A stretch of 64,000 nucleotides of DNA from Anseranas semipalmata (taxonomy: Eukaryota > Chordata > Aves > Anseriformes > Anseranatidae), in assembly GCA_013399115.1 (NCBI GenBank), contig VXAA01001229.1:458685-522684 (forward strand), written 5' to 3'. Shown one piece after another: positions 1 to 12,380 of the stretch. Position numbers and translations under genes: made by a program. Each line of letters opens with the position of its first letter. Within the stretch, counting starts at the first letter, position 1. The notes beneath the pieces were generated by a model. It saw only the letters and a list, made by a program, of their open reading frames with translations. It searched no databases and was not told the DNA's origin.

Positions 1-156
1 ATCTTTTTCTTTCTGGACTACTGCAAAAGTGCTTGGCTTTATTTGCGAGAAATCTGCCGTGGATTTGGGGAGAATTCTAAGAAGTTTAAGTGATGATGAG
101 GTCTATGACTATGCACAGCAAATGAAGCTTGATGGGGATCTGGTGAAAACTTTAAG
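1..156 (+). CDS. candidate internal coding exon, 5' part outside window; protein not recognised
   Basis: Reading from base 2 the frame stays open for 51 codons and ends with AG of a split codon at 156, followed by a GTGATG donor. If unspliced, the frame hits TGA at 158. The translation is mixed and helix-like, with an acidic stretch (LRSLSDDEVYDYAQQMKLDG) near residues 27-46, and has no low-complexity bias. The exon presumably begins left of the window, since no convincing acceptor is seen inside it. Exit phase is 2, which matches the entry phase of the exon at 49113-49209; that join would create a serine codon. I do not recognise the family. The donor is only moderate, and another frame is also open for the first 90 bases, so this could still be chance. 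Confidence 0.4.
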
Positions 157-2437
157 GTGATGAAATAACTATAAAGCTTTTTCTGGTGTTGCTGATGAGA
201 TAGACGTTTGCATGACCTATAATTTAGTAGCATTTTATTTTGTTATTCTGCATCTTGTTTACTAGATAAATGATTTTTATTTCAGATTGTTCAGCGGTAA
301 TTTTCAATTAAGTAGAATTTTTCTAGTCTTTGCTACCTGCGTTCAACTGGAAAATAGAACAGCTGAAATGTACTGATCAGATGTTCTTTAAGAGAGTTGA
401 AAACGTCTTTCTTTTTGGCTGAATATAACTCTTAAAAAAACCTTTAGGACCTCTTCAGAGGATGTGGTAAGTATTCATTTTCAAATTGTCCTCTTTACTC
501 CATCACAACTTGTGAGGGAAAATATTGGTGTGGAAGATTTGTATATTCATTTATTTTCTTTGAAAGGTTGGCTGTTGTTGTTTTGGAACATTAATTATTT
601 TTTAAAGCTTCTGGTCTTTCCAAGTCCATCTAGACTACAAAGCTTTGAGGCTATAACTCATTAGATATCATCAGTGTTTATGATTCCTTTACTTACTGCT
701 AAGTTTTCTTCTGATGTTTCTGATACATATAGTTGGTTACCATTCAAAATTAAGCTTCAGAGACTGGGGGAGAGAAGCCAAAGCTTCTGTCAGTGGATGT
801 GAGATCTCTGCTCCCTGAGGAGTGGTATGGGATGCAGTACTAGGGTATGCTTAGCTTTCTTCACTGCATCTTTATTTTTTTTTTTTTACTGGAATAAATG
901 CTATGCATAGATGCAACAGCATCAATAACTTCAGCTGAACAGGTTGCAGCTAACCAATATGCCTGTAGCATCAACATGTAAAATCAGCTCACTCATCATT
1001 ACACTCGTAATAGCTATGTATCAGCCTTGCGGTTATTTTGACAACGGGAGAAGGGAATGCATTTGTGTGTACAGTATTGTGAGCTCTCCTGTAGTTTCAC
1101 TGTCGCTGGATCACTAGGAATTGATTAATCTGGTGGAATAAATACCCCCAGTGCTTCCTGGAGTGTTCTCTAGGCTTCTTTCCACAGTTTGCACAAAGTA
1201 TGATAAAAGATGGGAAAACCCATTATTCCAGATATCTTGTTTGTGAAAGCGAGGAAACTCCGTGATGTGTTCTTTTGGAATGGACTGAGTGATCGTTTAC
1301 GGATGTGGCAACCTTTCAGTAGACCCCATTAAAAGTAAATGAAGGGGTTAATATCCAAGGCAGTGAGCAAGTATTGAGAAACTGATGTTCTGATGTACTA
1401 GTTGAACTTTGGGCATATTCTGTGTTGTGGTAGTTGCTATATGATACTATTTCCACAAAACTTCACTTTTTCCTCCCTTCTTACCAGGAAATATCCAACA
1501 CCGGTATGTGTTTCAGTATTGGGCCTCCTCTAATCTGAATCTTTATGGTCTGTATTATGTAGTGCTCACTGCTATGGTCCAAGGAAAGCACTGAAGTTTA
1601 ACGATAGTTTATCATAAGAATAATGCATATTTTCTGACGCATGATCCTTGCATATTCTTTAAACAGCATCTCCCACAGGTATTTGGAGTAAGTTCTGTAG
1701 TAATTCTTGAATAAACTCCAGCCTTGAAGGCTGGGAAAAGCATTCCCCTGGCATTACTTATATTTAGTGGAATTGTTTGCCTCTGAATGCTTTGTCAGCA
1801 GGCAATTGCATTCCCTTAATTTAGGGTGGTGATTGCACTGTGCCTAATCCTGAGATTTCTATAAGAACAAAGGGACTGCTGCTGGAGTTGTGCAAATGTC
1901 TTCATTTGCACTCTGTACATGCACAAATGAGAGAAATGCATGCTCAGCGTTCCTGCAGGTGTGCAAGTTATCCAGGTCTGATTCATCATCTGCAACTGGG
2001 AGAATTCCTAGTTTGGCTACTTGTGAGGAAGGTACATGAAAATGGTCCAACTATCCCCACAGATACTTGTTATAGTGTCACCACAAGATCATCATCTGTT
2101 TATGAAACTTCTAGAGAAAATATTACAGCAATATAGAAATTTCCAATATGGTGGTAACTTCTGCATACCCACAAAAATATGTAATTTTAATTTATTGTAT
2201 CACTCATTTCTGTTTTCTAGGGGAAGTACTGAAATAACGTGTTGTAAAGCAGATTTATTTCTATGCAATACAAATTTCATTTTCTCACTGAGCCTATTAT
2301 GTATTTAGCAATTTACCAGTTTTTCATAACAATGAACACATTGTATAATAGGGATAATTTTACTGCCATTGTATTAAGTTTTAATAATACTTTAAAATGA
2401 GCATTTTTTATGACATATGTAATTTCAGTGTCCCATA

Positions 2438-2471
2438 AAAACTGTTAGGAGAATAAAACTGTTAGGAGAAT
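2438..2471. repeat. 17-bp tandem duplication
   Basis: Two adjacent copies of AAAACTGTTAGGAGAAT, period 17, with no mismatch. It looks like a recent local slippage or duplication and has no evident function. Confidence 0.85.
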
Positions 2472-2770
2472 AGAACAAATTAATAGTGCTTACCAATAAC
2501 GGATCTTGTCAAAATTCATTTTAAAATAACAATGATCATAGTAATTTATTGCAATGAGTTTCTTGTGTCAAATGATCTCTGCACAATTTAAATTTGATAA
2601 GAATGACAATTGTTCTTTAGAACCAGTCTTGTGATCCTGCCTAGATTTCAGCTTTATTTACAAAAATAAATGTGAAAATGAGTGCACGGAATCAGCGGAT
2701 AAACCTCTTAAAGTACAATCAGTGCAATGCTTTGACAATCAAATACATATATTTAACAAGAATATTTATT

Positions 2771-2785
2771 AAAAAAAAAAAAAAA
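2771..2785. repeat. A15 homopolymer
   Basis: Fifteen consecutive A. Confidence 0.95.
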
Positions 2786-3025
2786 TCAAGTAAGAAGTAT
2801 CCCAAGGAGCAAAAGGCTGAATTTTACACTTTATTGATTATTGAGCTCAGCTGAGATTTTATATTGATTCCAAAACTCACTTGCTTTGCCGAGATATGAG
2901 TTATGAATGCAGTCTGCTGAAACACAAAGTACACCTCCTCCTAATGTGATTGCTGCAGACACTGTGCTAGGCTGTGGGAACAGACCGATGGTAAACTAGG
3001 GTATGGATGTGCAGCAGTGACTTAC

Positions 3026-3135
3026 CTCTGATAACTGCTTGAATGGGTGTTCTCACCATTCTGAACAGCTATTACAGTGAGCAGCTGACATGCCGTAAAT
3101 CTATAACTTATTTTACTTTGTGCTAACTTACACTT
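3026..3135 (-). CDS. weak candidate internal exon, unrecognised
   Basis: On the minus strand an acceptor (TTTTGTGGCTAG) at 3136-3137 is followed by 36 open codons plus AG. The segment ends at an AGAG|GTAAGTC donor, a full consensus match (GT at 3025-3024). It enters in phase 0 and leaves in phase 2. The translation contains a short hydrophobic run (ACQLLTVIAV) and then a polar, serine-rich tail. Entry phase 0 fits the exit phase of the minus-strand exon at 39262-39550, but that link spans 36 kb and has no other support. Pseudo-exons with good splice sites are frequent, so confidence is low. Confidence 0.15.
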
Positions 3136-3318
3136 CTAGCCACAAAAGTAACGCAGATTGGGTTGACCCAGTCTATATGCCAAGGTCTGAATGGGGTCTC
3201 TGTCTTGTTGCTGGTCTCTTAGAAGCTGTTGTATGTTGTTGGCCTGTGTGCTTCCCGTTTTGAACCTGGGGATTTGTAAATCAGCATTTTGGATATCTTC
3301 CTGAAATTCTGCTGTACC

Positions 3319-3357
3319 TTTTTTTTTTTTTTTTTTTATTCACCTTTAAAAAAAAAA
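3319..3357. repeat. poly-T followed by poly-A
   Basis: Nineteen T at 3319-3337, ten intervening bases, then ten A at 3348-3357. The two arms could pair as a small hairpin. Otherwise it is simple sequence. Confidence 0.8.
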
Positions 3358-4557
3358 CTCCAAAATCAAGCTCACGTTCCCTGAACCATATACCATATTG
3401 TCTCCATTTTTTTGTTATTTTTTTTTTTTACACAAAGGACACTTACTTTTTAGAGAAGAAAATGAATAATATTCAGCCCACCACAAAAACAGTTTTGCTC
3501 AGAAGCACTTCAGTACCGAAGCGATCATTTAACCATTTTGGCTGGCTCAGGAGGTTGCTCACCTTTCCTCCTTTTGGGTACAGTGCTGAAAGCTCAAGGG
3601 AAATTTGTACTTCAAGGGAAATTCCATCTTGCCACTCGAGTAATGTTTGGTTTTTGTGCTTGCTGTAGAAGAAATGGTGTTTGAATCTTGTACTTCACAC
3701 AGCAACTGGTTGATAGCAAATAAACTTGCAGCATTTTGCACGTGGCATGTATTTTACTGTCAGGAATAAGGATATGCTTCTACTGTAGGCTCTGAAAGAG
3801 AAAAACCTCTTGAATAGGTAGATAAAGAGAAGTTCTGTGGGGCAGAAACATTAGTACTGCCCTGGCATCTTCTAGTGTCTCCGTGAAATGTCTCCAATGC
3901 TTATATAGCAGACTCAGAGAGCATTGAGCAAGTGTGTATTATTTAGTATCATATATTTTTCATAACAAATACTTGATTTTAAATTTAATGTTAAGCATAC
4001 ATTTATTTATTTATCTTTCCCTGCAGTAATGTTTTGTTCTGTTGCTATCCAGCGTGCAGTGACCGTGCACAGAGAACTGTCACTCATGGGGAAGTGCCCC
4101 TCTAAGGGTGCTGGCATGCAGAGAGGAGGATCTGGTGAAAAGGTGGAAGCAAGTACTGGGCAAACTGTGCCCCTGCTGATAATTTGTTACCAACTAGTTG
4201 TGTTTTGCTATGGGAGTAAAATTCATTTCAAATAACTAGAAATTAAATTCTCCATGTGTTTGGGTTTAGTAATAGCAGTGTTGGGATAGCGTTTGAGATA
4301 GTAACAACAAACTAGCTGCATGATCTTCCAGAAATCGTGATGTTTTTCCACATGCTGGACTTTAAGAAGCTTCAAACTGAACGTCTGATGATCTCTGGAC
4401 TTCTGGAGATCTGATCTAGCTGTATCATCTACTTTATAAGGGTGGTATTTAAACTTTAAACTGCTATTTTTAGGAGTTGTCTGTTTGGCCTTACAAATTC
4501 AAATGGATCCAAAGGTTGTCATGCAAAATTCAAGTCTTAGAGCAACTATCTGCAGTG

Positions 4558-4560
<3 letters not shown>

Positions 4561-4595
<35 letters not shown>

Positions 4596-4601
4596 AAAAA
4601 A
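4561..4601. repeat. (TC)16 microsatellite plus A9
   Basis: Sixteen perfect TC units at 4561-4592 run directly into nine A at 4593-4601. Such a pure tract is probably length-polymorphic. Confidence 0.95.
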
Positions 4602-5592
4602 GTAAGATTTTCTTCTGAGATGTTTACTATGAAGAGAAGATCTTGTTGCTATAGAGTCAAAACCAAGTTTTTCAGATTTGATCGTTGAATGACTTAGCTT
4701 TTACGTTTAAAAATGCGGATTGTATTTGAAAATGGAATACGTGGTAGGAGCAGTGATCTAAACTACTGTTTTTTAGAAATTAATAGGTACTGTTCATATG
4801 GGCATATTTGGTCGATCTCTTATTGTCTGTCATAGTAATTAATGCACGTTTCCTCTCCCTGAAGGACACAATCATTTTAGCGTACTGCGTGCCATGCAGC
4901 AGGGAAATGTTTGTCATCTTGTGGAGACCTGGCATCATCCTGGCTGTAGGTTGTGAGTGAAAAATGAGACTTTGAGGAAAGCTGGGGGTGGTGGAGCTTG
5001 GGGTCTTACTTGAGGAGCTGGCTCTGAGCTGGCACCAGCTGCAGAGCAAAGGTCCCAACACGTTGCCATCGTGTGCCGCATGTAGAGCCGTTTCTTCAGG
5101 AAGACAACAAAAACTGGGACCCAGACAGTGGGTAGTTATTACAGCTTTTGTGACATTCTGTGGCAATATTCACCAAGCTTTTATTTAAACCCTGATATTA
5201 ATATGCTAATACTAGTACTCTTGCTAAATTCCAGTCTGCTTAATTATATTCTGCTTAGCTTCATTTCCACTGATATGGTTTTATTCTGCACTTCTCATCC
5301 TAATTTGGTGTATCGCGTGAGATCTTGTAGCAGACTCTGGGTGTTTAACCTATCTTGAGAAAAATGTCACACACTAGTCAGATGATGGATTGGGATCCTT
5401 CTCCTGTGGGGAGCTGCTGGGCAGAAATGCAATGTTTTTCTATAAGGAAAAAAAAAACCACCAAAATTTATGACACGGGAACATTTTGCTTCCTTTGAAA
5501 CTCTGAAAATTCATTGCAATGGATGGCCCTGTGCTCAGTTATTTCTACTCTTAGCTTTGATGCTGTTTAGATGCGTAACCTTTAATACCTAA

Positions 5593-5614
5593 AGACAACA
5601 AAAAGACAACAAAA
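5593..5614. repeat. 11-bp tandem duplication
   Basis: Two copies of AGACAACAAAA with a period of 11. Minor slippage repeat. Confidence 0.75.
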
Positions 5615-8600
5615 AGGAGCTGTCTTCTGGGCTGAGATAAGATGTAGAAGAATGAGCAAAGTATATACTGGTAAATGAGTTATTGGCATGCCCGCTGACC
5701 CTAAAAGCATCACCGCATACAGCTTGAAAATAAAAAAGCAGTAAGAAAAGAGCAGAATAGTTGAGGGAATAGTGAAGAAAAAAAAAAAAAAGAGCTGTCT
5801 TGGTGATCAATGGATGCTGCTAGCTTTGGCAGAGCTCTTTACAAGCTTAATGGTTTAACAAAAGCATCTTAAAGAAACTTCTTTACATGAATCTTTTATA
5901 TCTGCTTCTTAATAAATGAGCAAGTGGTTCATGAAACAAATGACTGTCTACTGTAGACTATTGTAGCCCTGTATTTTTGGTAAAGGTGTGACTTGTCTGA
6001 GGCAGGGGTTAGACTTGTGGAAGAGCATCAGTTTAGTGCTGCCTTTATGTGGGTGCTCTTCCTGCTGGTTCTGCTATGAGAGGATGGAGTTGATAGTGTC
6101 CGCGTGGTTCTGCAAAGCTAAAGTAACGCGAGCTGTTTGCCTCTTCTCACACCAGCACTGGGTGCGTTGCTGCAGTGGTTGGCTTTATGCCACAGGTGGA
6201 GCTGGCACTAAGGGCTCTGCTTGACACCTTGGCCCCGGTGACGGCCTCGCTTAGCTCCCTGCCAGGTCTGGAGCTGCTGGGAGGAATCCTGTCCCTAGAG
6301 ATGGTGGGGAACAGCCCAGCTCAGCCCTGGGCTGGCAAAGTCTCCTGGAAGGCAGGTCTTGTACTGCCTGCACCGCAGTACCCTCTCAGAAAGTGTGTAA
6401 TGGAGGAAAACTGAAACAGAATTGCATTCTCTGGGTGGATTCTGACTTTATAGATTCTGCTCCTGTTGATGGCAACTGTTTCTAGGCATAAGTGGTGCTT
6501 TCCCATTAGTGTAATTATCTCATACTGGTAGAGCTACAAACAAGGTAAACAAACCAGTATAATTAAAGCACTGATGAGACCTGAATTTGTGGCTCTCTCT
6601 CCAGGGTTATGTTCTTTTTTTTAGATTAAAACCTTTAGCTGATTGACTGAAATTCAAGAGGAGCTTAGCATTGCCACGCAAGATGTCAGGGACGCAGCGA
6701 TCCCTCCAAGGACAGAGGCTGCTGAGGACTCGGCAGCTGCAGCCCAGCTTGGAGCAGCCCTGACACCCACGAGCAGATGTCAGAGGGGCCTCATGCTGAG
6801 GGTTGCTACTTTTATTTATTCATTTTAACAGCAGGCAGGAACCTGAGAAGGAGCAATGTGGATGTTGGTAGGCATGGGAAGACTTTTGTTGAGTGATGCA
6901 CTCCAATGGGGACTTCAGTCTGCTTTGGGCCGTTATGGGGGCTAGCACAGGCATTGAGAGAGGCATTGACAAAACCGCCCTGCAGGTGGAAGTACTTGCT
7001 TCACAGGGGAGGCAGCACTGACAGGTATTTGTCCCCTTCTTGTCCTGTTCGTGTCATTTGGCCCTAACTTCTGTCTTGAGTTGAACAGACATTCGATTTC
7101 CTTCCCTATCTGCCTCTTTCCTCCTGCTCTGAACAGTGTGAGGAGGGTTGGAAAGCACATTTCACCTTGAGTTGTCACCCTAAAGTGATCTCTGCTGTCC
7201 CTGGCCTGGAGTGGCCTTGGAGTGCTGGGAGGTAACAGGATGTCCCGTTGCTTCCATTTCTGATACCGTGAAACCTGGTGCAAAGGCTTGGCAAGGCACT
7301 GCTGCCTCGCAGAAAGCACGGCGAAATAACATGATGTTGATGCTCTGGGATGGTCTCTCAAACAGGATGATGGCTAGTATATGTGGGCTATACAGGTTTC
7401 TATTTAATTTATTAAACTTCTTAAGGGATGAATCCTCTAGGCATGATTATACATTACTGCAGCAAATTATCCAAATGTACAAGAGTTACTGAGGAATTAA
7501 ATGCATCTGAGTTATGGATTGCCAAACATCCTGGGAACAGACAATTCTGATAATGTCCTCTGATTGTGTTAGAGCCATTTTATGGGTGATATGTCTGAAT
7601 AAATCTGAAAATGTCAAACCTATACATTAGCAAGAGATTTGTCTTAATGCTCCACACTACTGAACAGTGAACTGCACGAAAATTGCACTTGGCAGTTAGA
7701 AGAGCTGGGGATATGAGGGAGAGCTCGTTTGAAGGGACAACACTACTATGCATCTCATAACTCTGCTTAAAACTGCTCCAAACTGTGTGTGTGTCTGTGT
7801 CTGTTATGACCTTGCTGTTAGAGACAGATTTCTGGGTGATGGTCTAGAAATGTTCCCGTTATTAGTCTGAATGGCTGGCAAAATGAGTAATGCGGTCAGT
7901 GATAATTCGCCTCTGCACTGTCTTTATATTCTAGCTGCACACTACGCCTCTCACGAGCTGGTTACCTTATCTCTGGTCATTGGAGCATTGGGCTGCCATG
8001 GAAAACAGCGCTAACACTTCTGTCTTCATACAGATATGCTGACAAGTGAATACAACAGGTGGTTGCTATTTGTATTTTATTTGAATAGAAGTAACCACTC
8101 CAAATACTACCACAACTGAAACAAATCTAAAATCAGAATGTGATCAGTATAGGTGTGTGCTCCCCCCCTTTACTCTCTAGGTTAATATCAATGCAACTGT
8201 GCCTGAAGGAAAAATTAGCCAGCCAGACTTGCAACAAGCACTTGCAGTGGCAGTGGGACAGCTTTGCGAGGGGGACCAGCTCTGTGTGTGCGGGCAGGAT
8301 CTAAGGAGCTCCCTGTTCTGTGAGAGCGCTCCACTGCAAAAAGAAGCCTTCTGCAAGGACAGTTACATGTGTGCATATGTATAAATCATGTCACCAGAAA
8401 TGTGGAACAAACACTTACGGTAATAACTCTCAAATAGTGAGTGTCCCTGCCATTTTGGGAATAGGTAGTCAAGACAAAAGCTGGATGGCCTGTTCTGAAG
8501 AGGCAGGGCAGTTCAGAAGACTTTGTGGGGTGAGATGTTCTGAAGCTCCATAGCTGTGCTGCAGGGGAAAGTGGGTCGGTTGAGGTCTACCCCGAGTGCA

Positions 8601-9837
8601 TGGTATCCTCTGAATAATCTAGTTCCTGGAGTATGCGTAGACTTGGCAGCACGTAGGGTTTTTGCCACGTTATTAAATTAATCAGGCTGTAGAAATTATA
8701 TGAATGCCTCCCTATGAGAAAGCCTGTGCACAATAGCTTCACTGGTATCACTCAAAGGTATGAATTTGCAGAAATGGTAACAACAACAAAAAGGTACAGC
8801 AAAGACATTTCTCAATAGAAATGAGGCAAGCTATATAGCTGATTCACCTTCTCCACTGTGACTCACTTTTGTGACACAATGGAGAACCTGTTAGAAAGAG
8901 AAGTTATCTCCTCTGCTGTTACATACATGGTACTAGAAATCTTGATGTAGTATACTATATTGCTGTATCTAGGGCTCTTAATGAAGTTATTTGCTTTAAG
9001 AATGCCCGTTGTTTTTTTTTTTCCTCCTAATTGTAATTAAATAGTGTAAGCTAGGAAAAAAAGAGTAAATGCTTTGTGTGAAAATAATACAGATTGTATC
9101 AAGCAAACGGGGGAGCTACTTTTCCTTTAAAGGAATAGAAGATCAAATAGCCAAATTCAGCTGGGCTTGATGTGTTTTGTCTAACAACGTATATTTGCTT
9201 TTACTTCACATCTATATGTGGGCAAATACTAAAATGGGCACAGTACATAATCTGAATAACAAACATGCAGATTTCAGAAATTATTTAAGGAGTGGTCAGT
9301 AGTGGATGGCTTTATAGAATGACCTTTAAGGGCTTTAGTAATTTAGCAGCTTCTGATAAATTAATCCTTGTTTCTGCAGTTAGGAAACAGTAAGAAGAGG
9401 CCAGCAAACCAAATATAGGTTTCATTTGAGGCTCCAGAGCTTTAGTGTTCTTGTAAGAGAAAAAGACATGAACTGCAGAACATGTGGATTTGAATCCCTG
9501 CTGTTAGTGCTGTTTAACTATTTAATTTCCCACGTTTAGAACTTGCCATCAGACATCTTTTAAATCTTTGCATTAATAATACATTCCTCTTTGAACCACA
9601 TCTCCTGCAGAAATAAATGCAGAACATATTACTAATAGTTCTATGAAGAAGGACTGTGCTGACAGTTTGTATTGCTCACAAAGAGGATTACAGCTGTGTA
9701 GTAACCCTTCTGCAGCGTTATGGAGAGTACTTGCCCAAATCACCTAGAAATAACCACCTGCATGAGGTTCAGGACTCTCCTCTTGCCATAAGGAGACACG
9801 GACAGTGAATAGAAAACACTGAGTAACTGATGGCACC

Positions 9838-10045
9838 ATAGTCTGGGGATAAGAAGTCAGAAATGCCTGGGTTGAGGTGCTATGCCAAGTGGATAAAGCT
9901 CGTAAGAGAAGAAATTCCCAATGAGTGAACTGTAAATTCTTTGGGGACAGAGCCATTTGGATTTGTGTTTGTAAAGTGCTCAAAACTGGAGCCCTGGCAC
10001 ATGTTGGTGACTCTGAGGTGCTGTGGTAGTACGGATGCTTACTGA
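9838..10045 (+). mobile_element. ancient composite tRNA-headed SINE remnant
   Basis: The left part (about 9838-9895) reads GTCTGGGGATAAGAAGTCAG and then TGCCTGGGTT...GCTATGCCA, matching the tRNA-related head of MIR-type amniote SINEs (AGTCAG...CCTGGGTT...GCTCTGCCA). The right part (about 9928-10040) carries ACTGTAAATTCTTTGGGGAC, GTGTTTGTAAAGTGCT, GCCCTGGCACATGTTGGTG and GAGGTGCTGTGGTAGTAC. That series resembles the tail found in many turtle and bird SINE copies. The match is from memory of family consensus phrases, not an alignment. The copy is old, with many substitutions, and is no longer mobile. Confidence 0.6.
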
Positions 10046-12338
10046 TAAAGATGATTAAGATGGAGTTGCTGGGAATTCATGCTGATGGCTGACTATGGTA
10101 ATATAACAGAGTTTCCTGTAACACTTTGAATGTTCTCATATGAGTGTTTGGTTACGTATTTTAGTCTCCTTTGTTAAAAAGAGTCCTTGAATAAGTAACA
10201 ATTGAGCATAACTCTGTGTGTGTGTGAAGCCTGCATTCTAGTGAATCTCTGCCTATTTACTGATTTAATTGTGAAGCTAAATAAGTGCCTTGTACTTAAA
10301 GACTCTGAAATGTGTTGGGCAGCTTTGCCAATGTGTAGCTGCGATATGGAGAGCTGTGACCTGTCACCTGCGGAGCAGCTGTAGTGTATGCAGTCACGTT
10401 AATACTTTCTTCAGCATGTGTAAGAGTAACTGTCTCTACCGAATGAGGATGATGTTGGTTCTTTAAGCAATCCTCAGTGGTTCTGTCTTCCAAATTAACA
10501 CAATACAGGATTTTTTTTCTTTTGCTCTTGGGACTGAGTGGGGGAGACCTATCTAGGGTTTAATTAGAAGCCTGTTTCTGACCAAATGTCCGTCAGGACT
10601 GTTGGAGAATTGTTTCTTGCTAGTCCAGAGAGTTGTAGCATATCTTGAAATTTTTTTGTTTGTTTATCCTTTGTTGTGTCCCTGTTCTAATCCATTTTTT
10701 CCTGCTTCTCTGTGTGTTTTGTTGCATTATTCAAGCGTCACTGGCATTCCTCCAGCTTTCTGGTACACCTTGAAGCAAAGGGAAGCAGCTTCACCCCTCC
10801 CAGCCTGTCGCCCTTTGGTGAAGCACCTCCCTGGAGAGGGAATCGGAGCAGGAAGGGTTGAGGGCCCCAGCCTGCCCCTTCCTTGCTAAACAGGCTGGGG
10901 TGCAGGGAGCTGTAGTTCCCTTTGGGGAATAGATCAGAGGCTGTGCTGAGCCCCTCTCACACCCCCCATGAAAACATCGGCTCCACAGCCGGCTCTGCAG
11001 CCTGGCCCCTGCGGCAGCAGCAGCTCAGCACGGCCCTCCTGAGCTGCTGCCCCCTCTCCTTGTCCCTGTACGTGCACCCGGAGGGGCACCTCTGGAAGGC
11101 TGCTTGTGCCTGACTTGCACACCTGCCTCAGCACAGGCTCGATTACCTTTTTCTTTGCTGGTTGTGCGGCAAGCCTGGAGTACCAATGTAGATTTGGATG
11201 CAAGTGTTTCTCCTTTGGGCTTCCTGTTGCACCACGTTCACTAAAGCTGAGAAAAGCAAGTAGTAACTTTGGGGCTCAGCCCTACAAAGGGATTGGTTTG
11301 GTTGGGTGTAACATCCCTTGGCCCAGGATTCTGTGCTTTGATCCTGCTGCTGAGGAAGTCCAGTTTACTGTGATATTTCCATTTTCAAAGTAATAACATA
11401 ATTCTTGCTTTCTTTCATTTTCTTATTTATTTATCACTAATGGGAAAATGTGAAATGCCTTAGTGAAATTTTACTGCTTTTCATTTTAAAAACTTTTTTG
11501 TCAGTTTTCTGCATTGAAAAACAAAAAGCCCTGCAAGTACTTATACAGTTGCTCATGATATGAAAACAACATATTTGGCTGCTTTTTAACCTTGTTTTTA
11601 AGCCTATTCTTAAAACATCCAACTTCCCAAAGTAATGAAAGAAAAATTTAAAAATACTGACTGAGGAGGTAGAAATGCAATCGCTTTTCTTTTTTGCCGA
11701 GGCAAGTTTTCATCTCTCTGAAGAGAGAGTAGGCGACTGAGGATAGCTGTGAATCACTCATTGTTGGGACCTTCAGTTCTTTGAGGAGATGCAGAGCTGG
11801 TGCATCTGAGCTCAGGGCTTGTTTTATGCCCCAAATCTCCATACTCCAGAGCAGCCTGCCTTGGGAATACAACGAGGGAATAGGTTTGAAGGAGAAAAAC
11901 AGCAAAAAGATGCATCTGGTCAGCTTCCCCGTGTCAGACCAATGTCACCAGGCTCTCTGAGAAAGAGAGCATCTAGCAGATTTCTTGGCTAAAAAATAGT
12001 AAAAATAGGCCAAGACTTTTTTTTAAGTAATTATATGAGTCGGCAGAAAGCTGGAGTATCTGCCAGTTTGCAAATAGCACAAAGAGTGCAGCATTCCCCC
12101 TCGCATTTTTTTTGGCAGTTCTCTGAAGCTGGATGATTTGTATCCGAGTCTGCTCTCAGTGTCTGAAATGGCAAAAATGCGTCTGACTAACAGGTGACAT
12201 TGGGGTGGCCATCTTGTTCTTACAACCATATGAAGGGTTTTTCTTTCCTTGGCCTTAAGATTTGCCCATGCTCCCTCTTGCTGGGAATCTCGTTGCTTTG
12301 CTGTGTTATGGAGTAGTTTCAGTGCCTACAGGAAGCAT

Positions 12339-12380
12339 CTAATTTTTAATTAGAATTTTCTAATTAGAATTTCTAATTCT
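12339..12380. promoter_or_regulatory. clustered TAATTA/ATTAGA motifs in short tandem copies
   Basis: The unit TTTTAATTAGAAT recurs as TTTCTAATTAGAAT and then TTCTAATTC, giving two TAATTA homeodomain core sites plus a half site within about 40 bases. It is AT-rich, so chance or slippage is a real alternative. Confidence 0.25.

Larger units (their letters stand above)
157..3025. other. noncoding stretch, no gene recognised
   Basis: AT-rich sequence with a T13 run at 875-887, a 17-bp tandem duplication at 2438-2471 and an A15 run at 2771-2785. A 19-base segment at 448-466 sits between CTTTAG and GTAAGT and is discussed as a finding. The open frames here are short and look random. Confidence 0.6.
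3136..9837. other. noncoding stretch with simple repeats, no gene recognised
   Basis: Contains T19 (3319-3337) facing A10 (3348-3357), a T13 run (3418-3430), (TC)16 at 4561-4592, an 11-bp duplication near 5593-5614, A14 (5778-5791) and T11 (9012-9022). A strong acceptor-like CCCTGCAG ends at 4026, but the frames after it are not convincing. Confidence 0.6.

Noticed and set aside
4027..4234. Frame following a strong CCCTGCAG acceptor
   Set aside because: The phase compatible with the left-edge exon hits a stop, and the remaining frame is not protein-like beyond chance.
6942..7361. 139-codon minus-strand frame
   Set aside because: Mixed composition without motifs, no start context and no splice sites.
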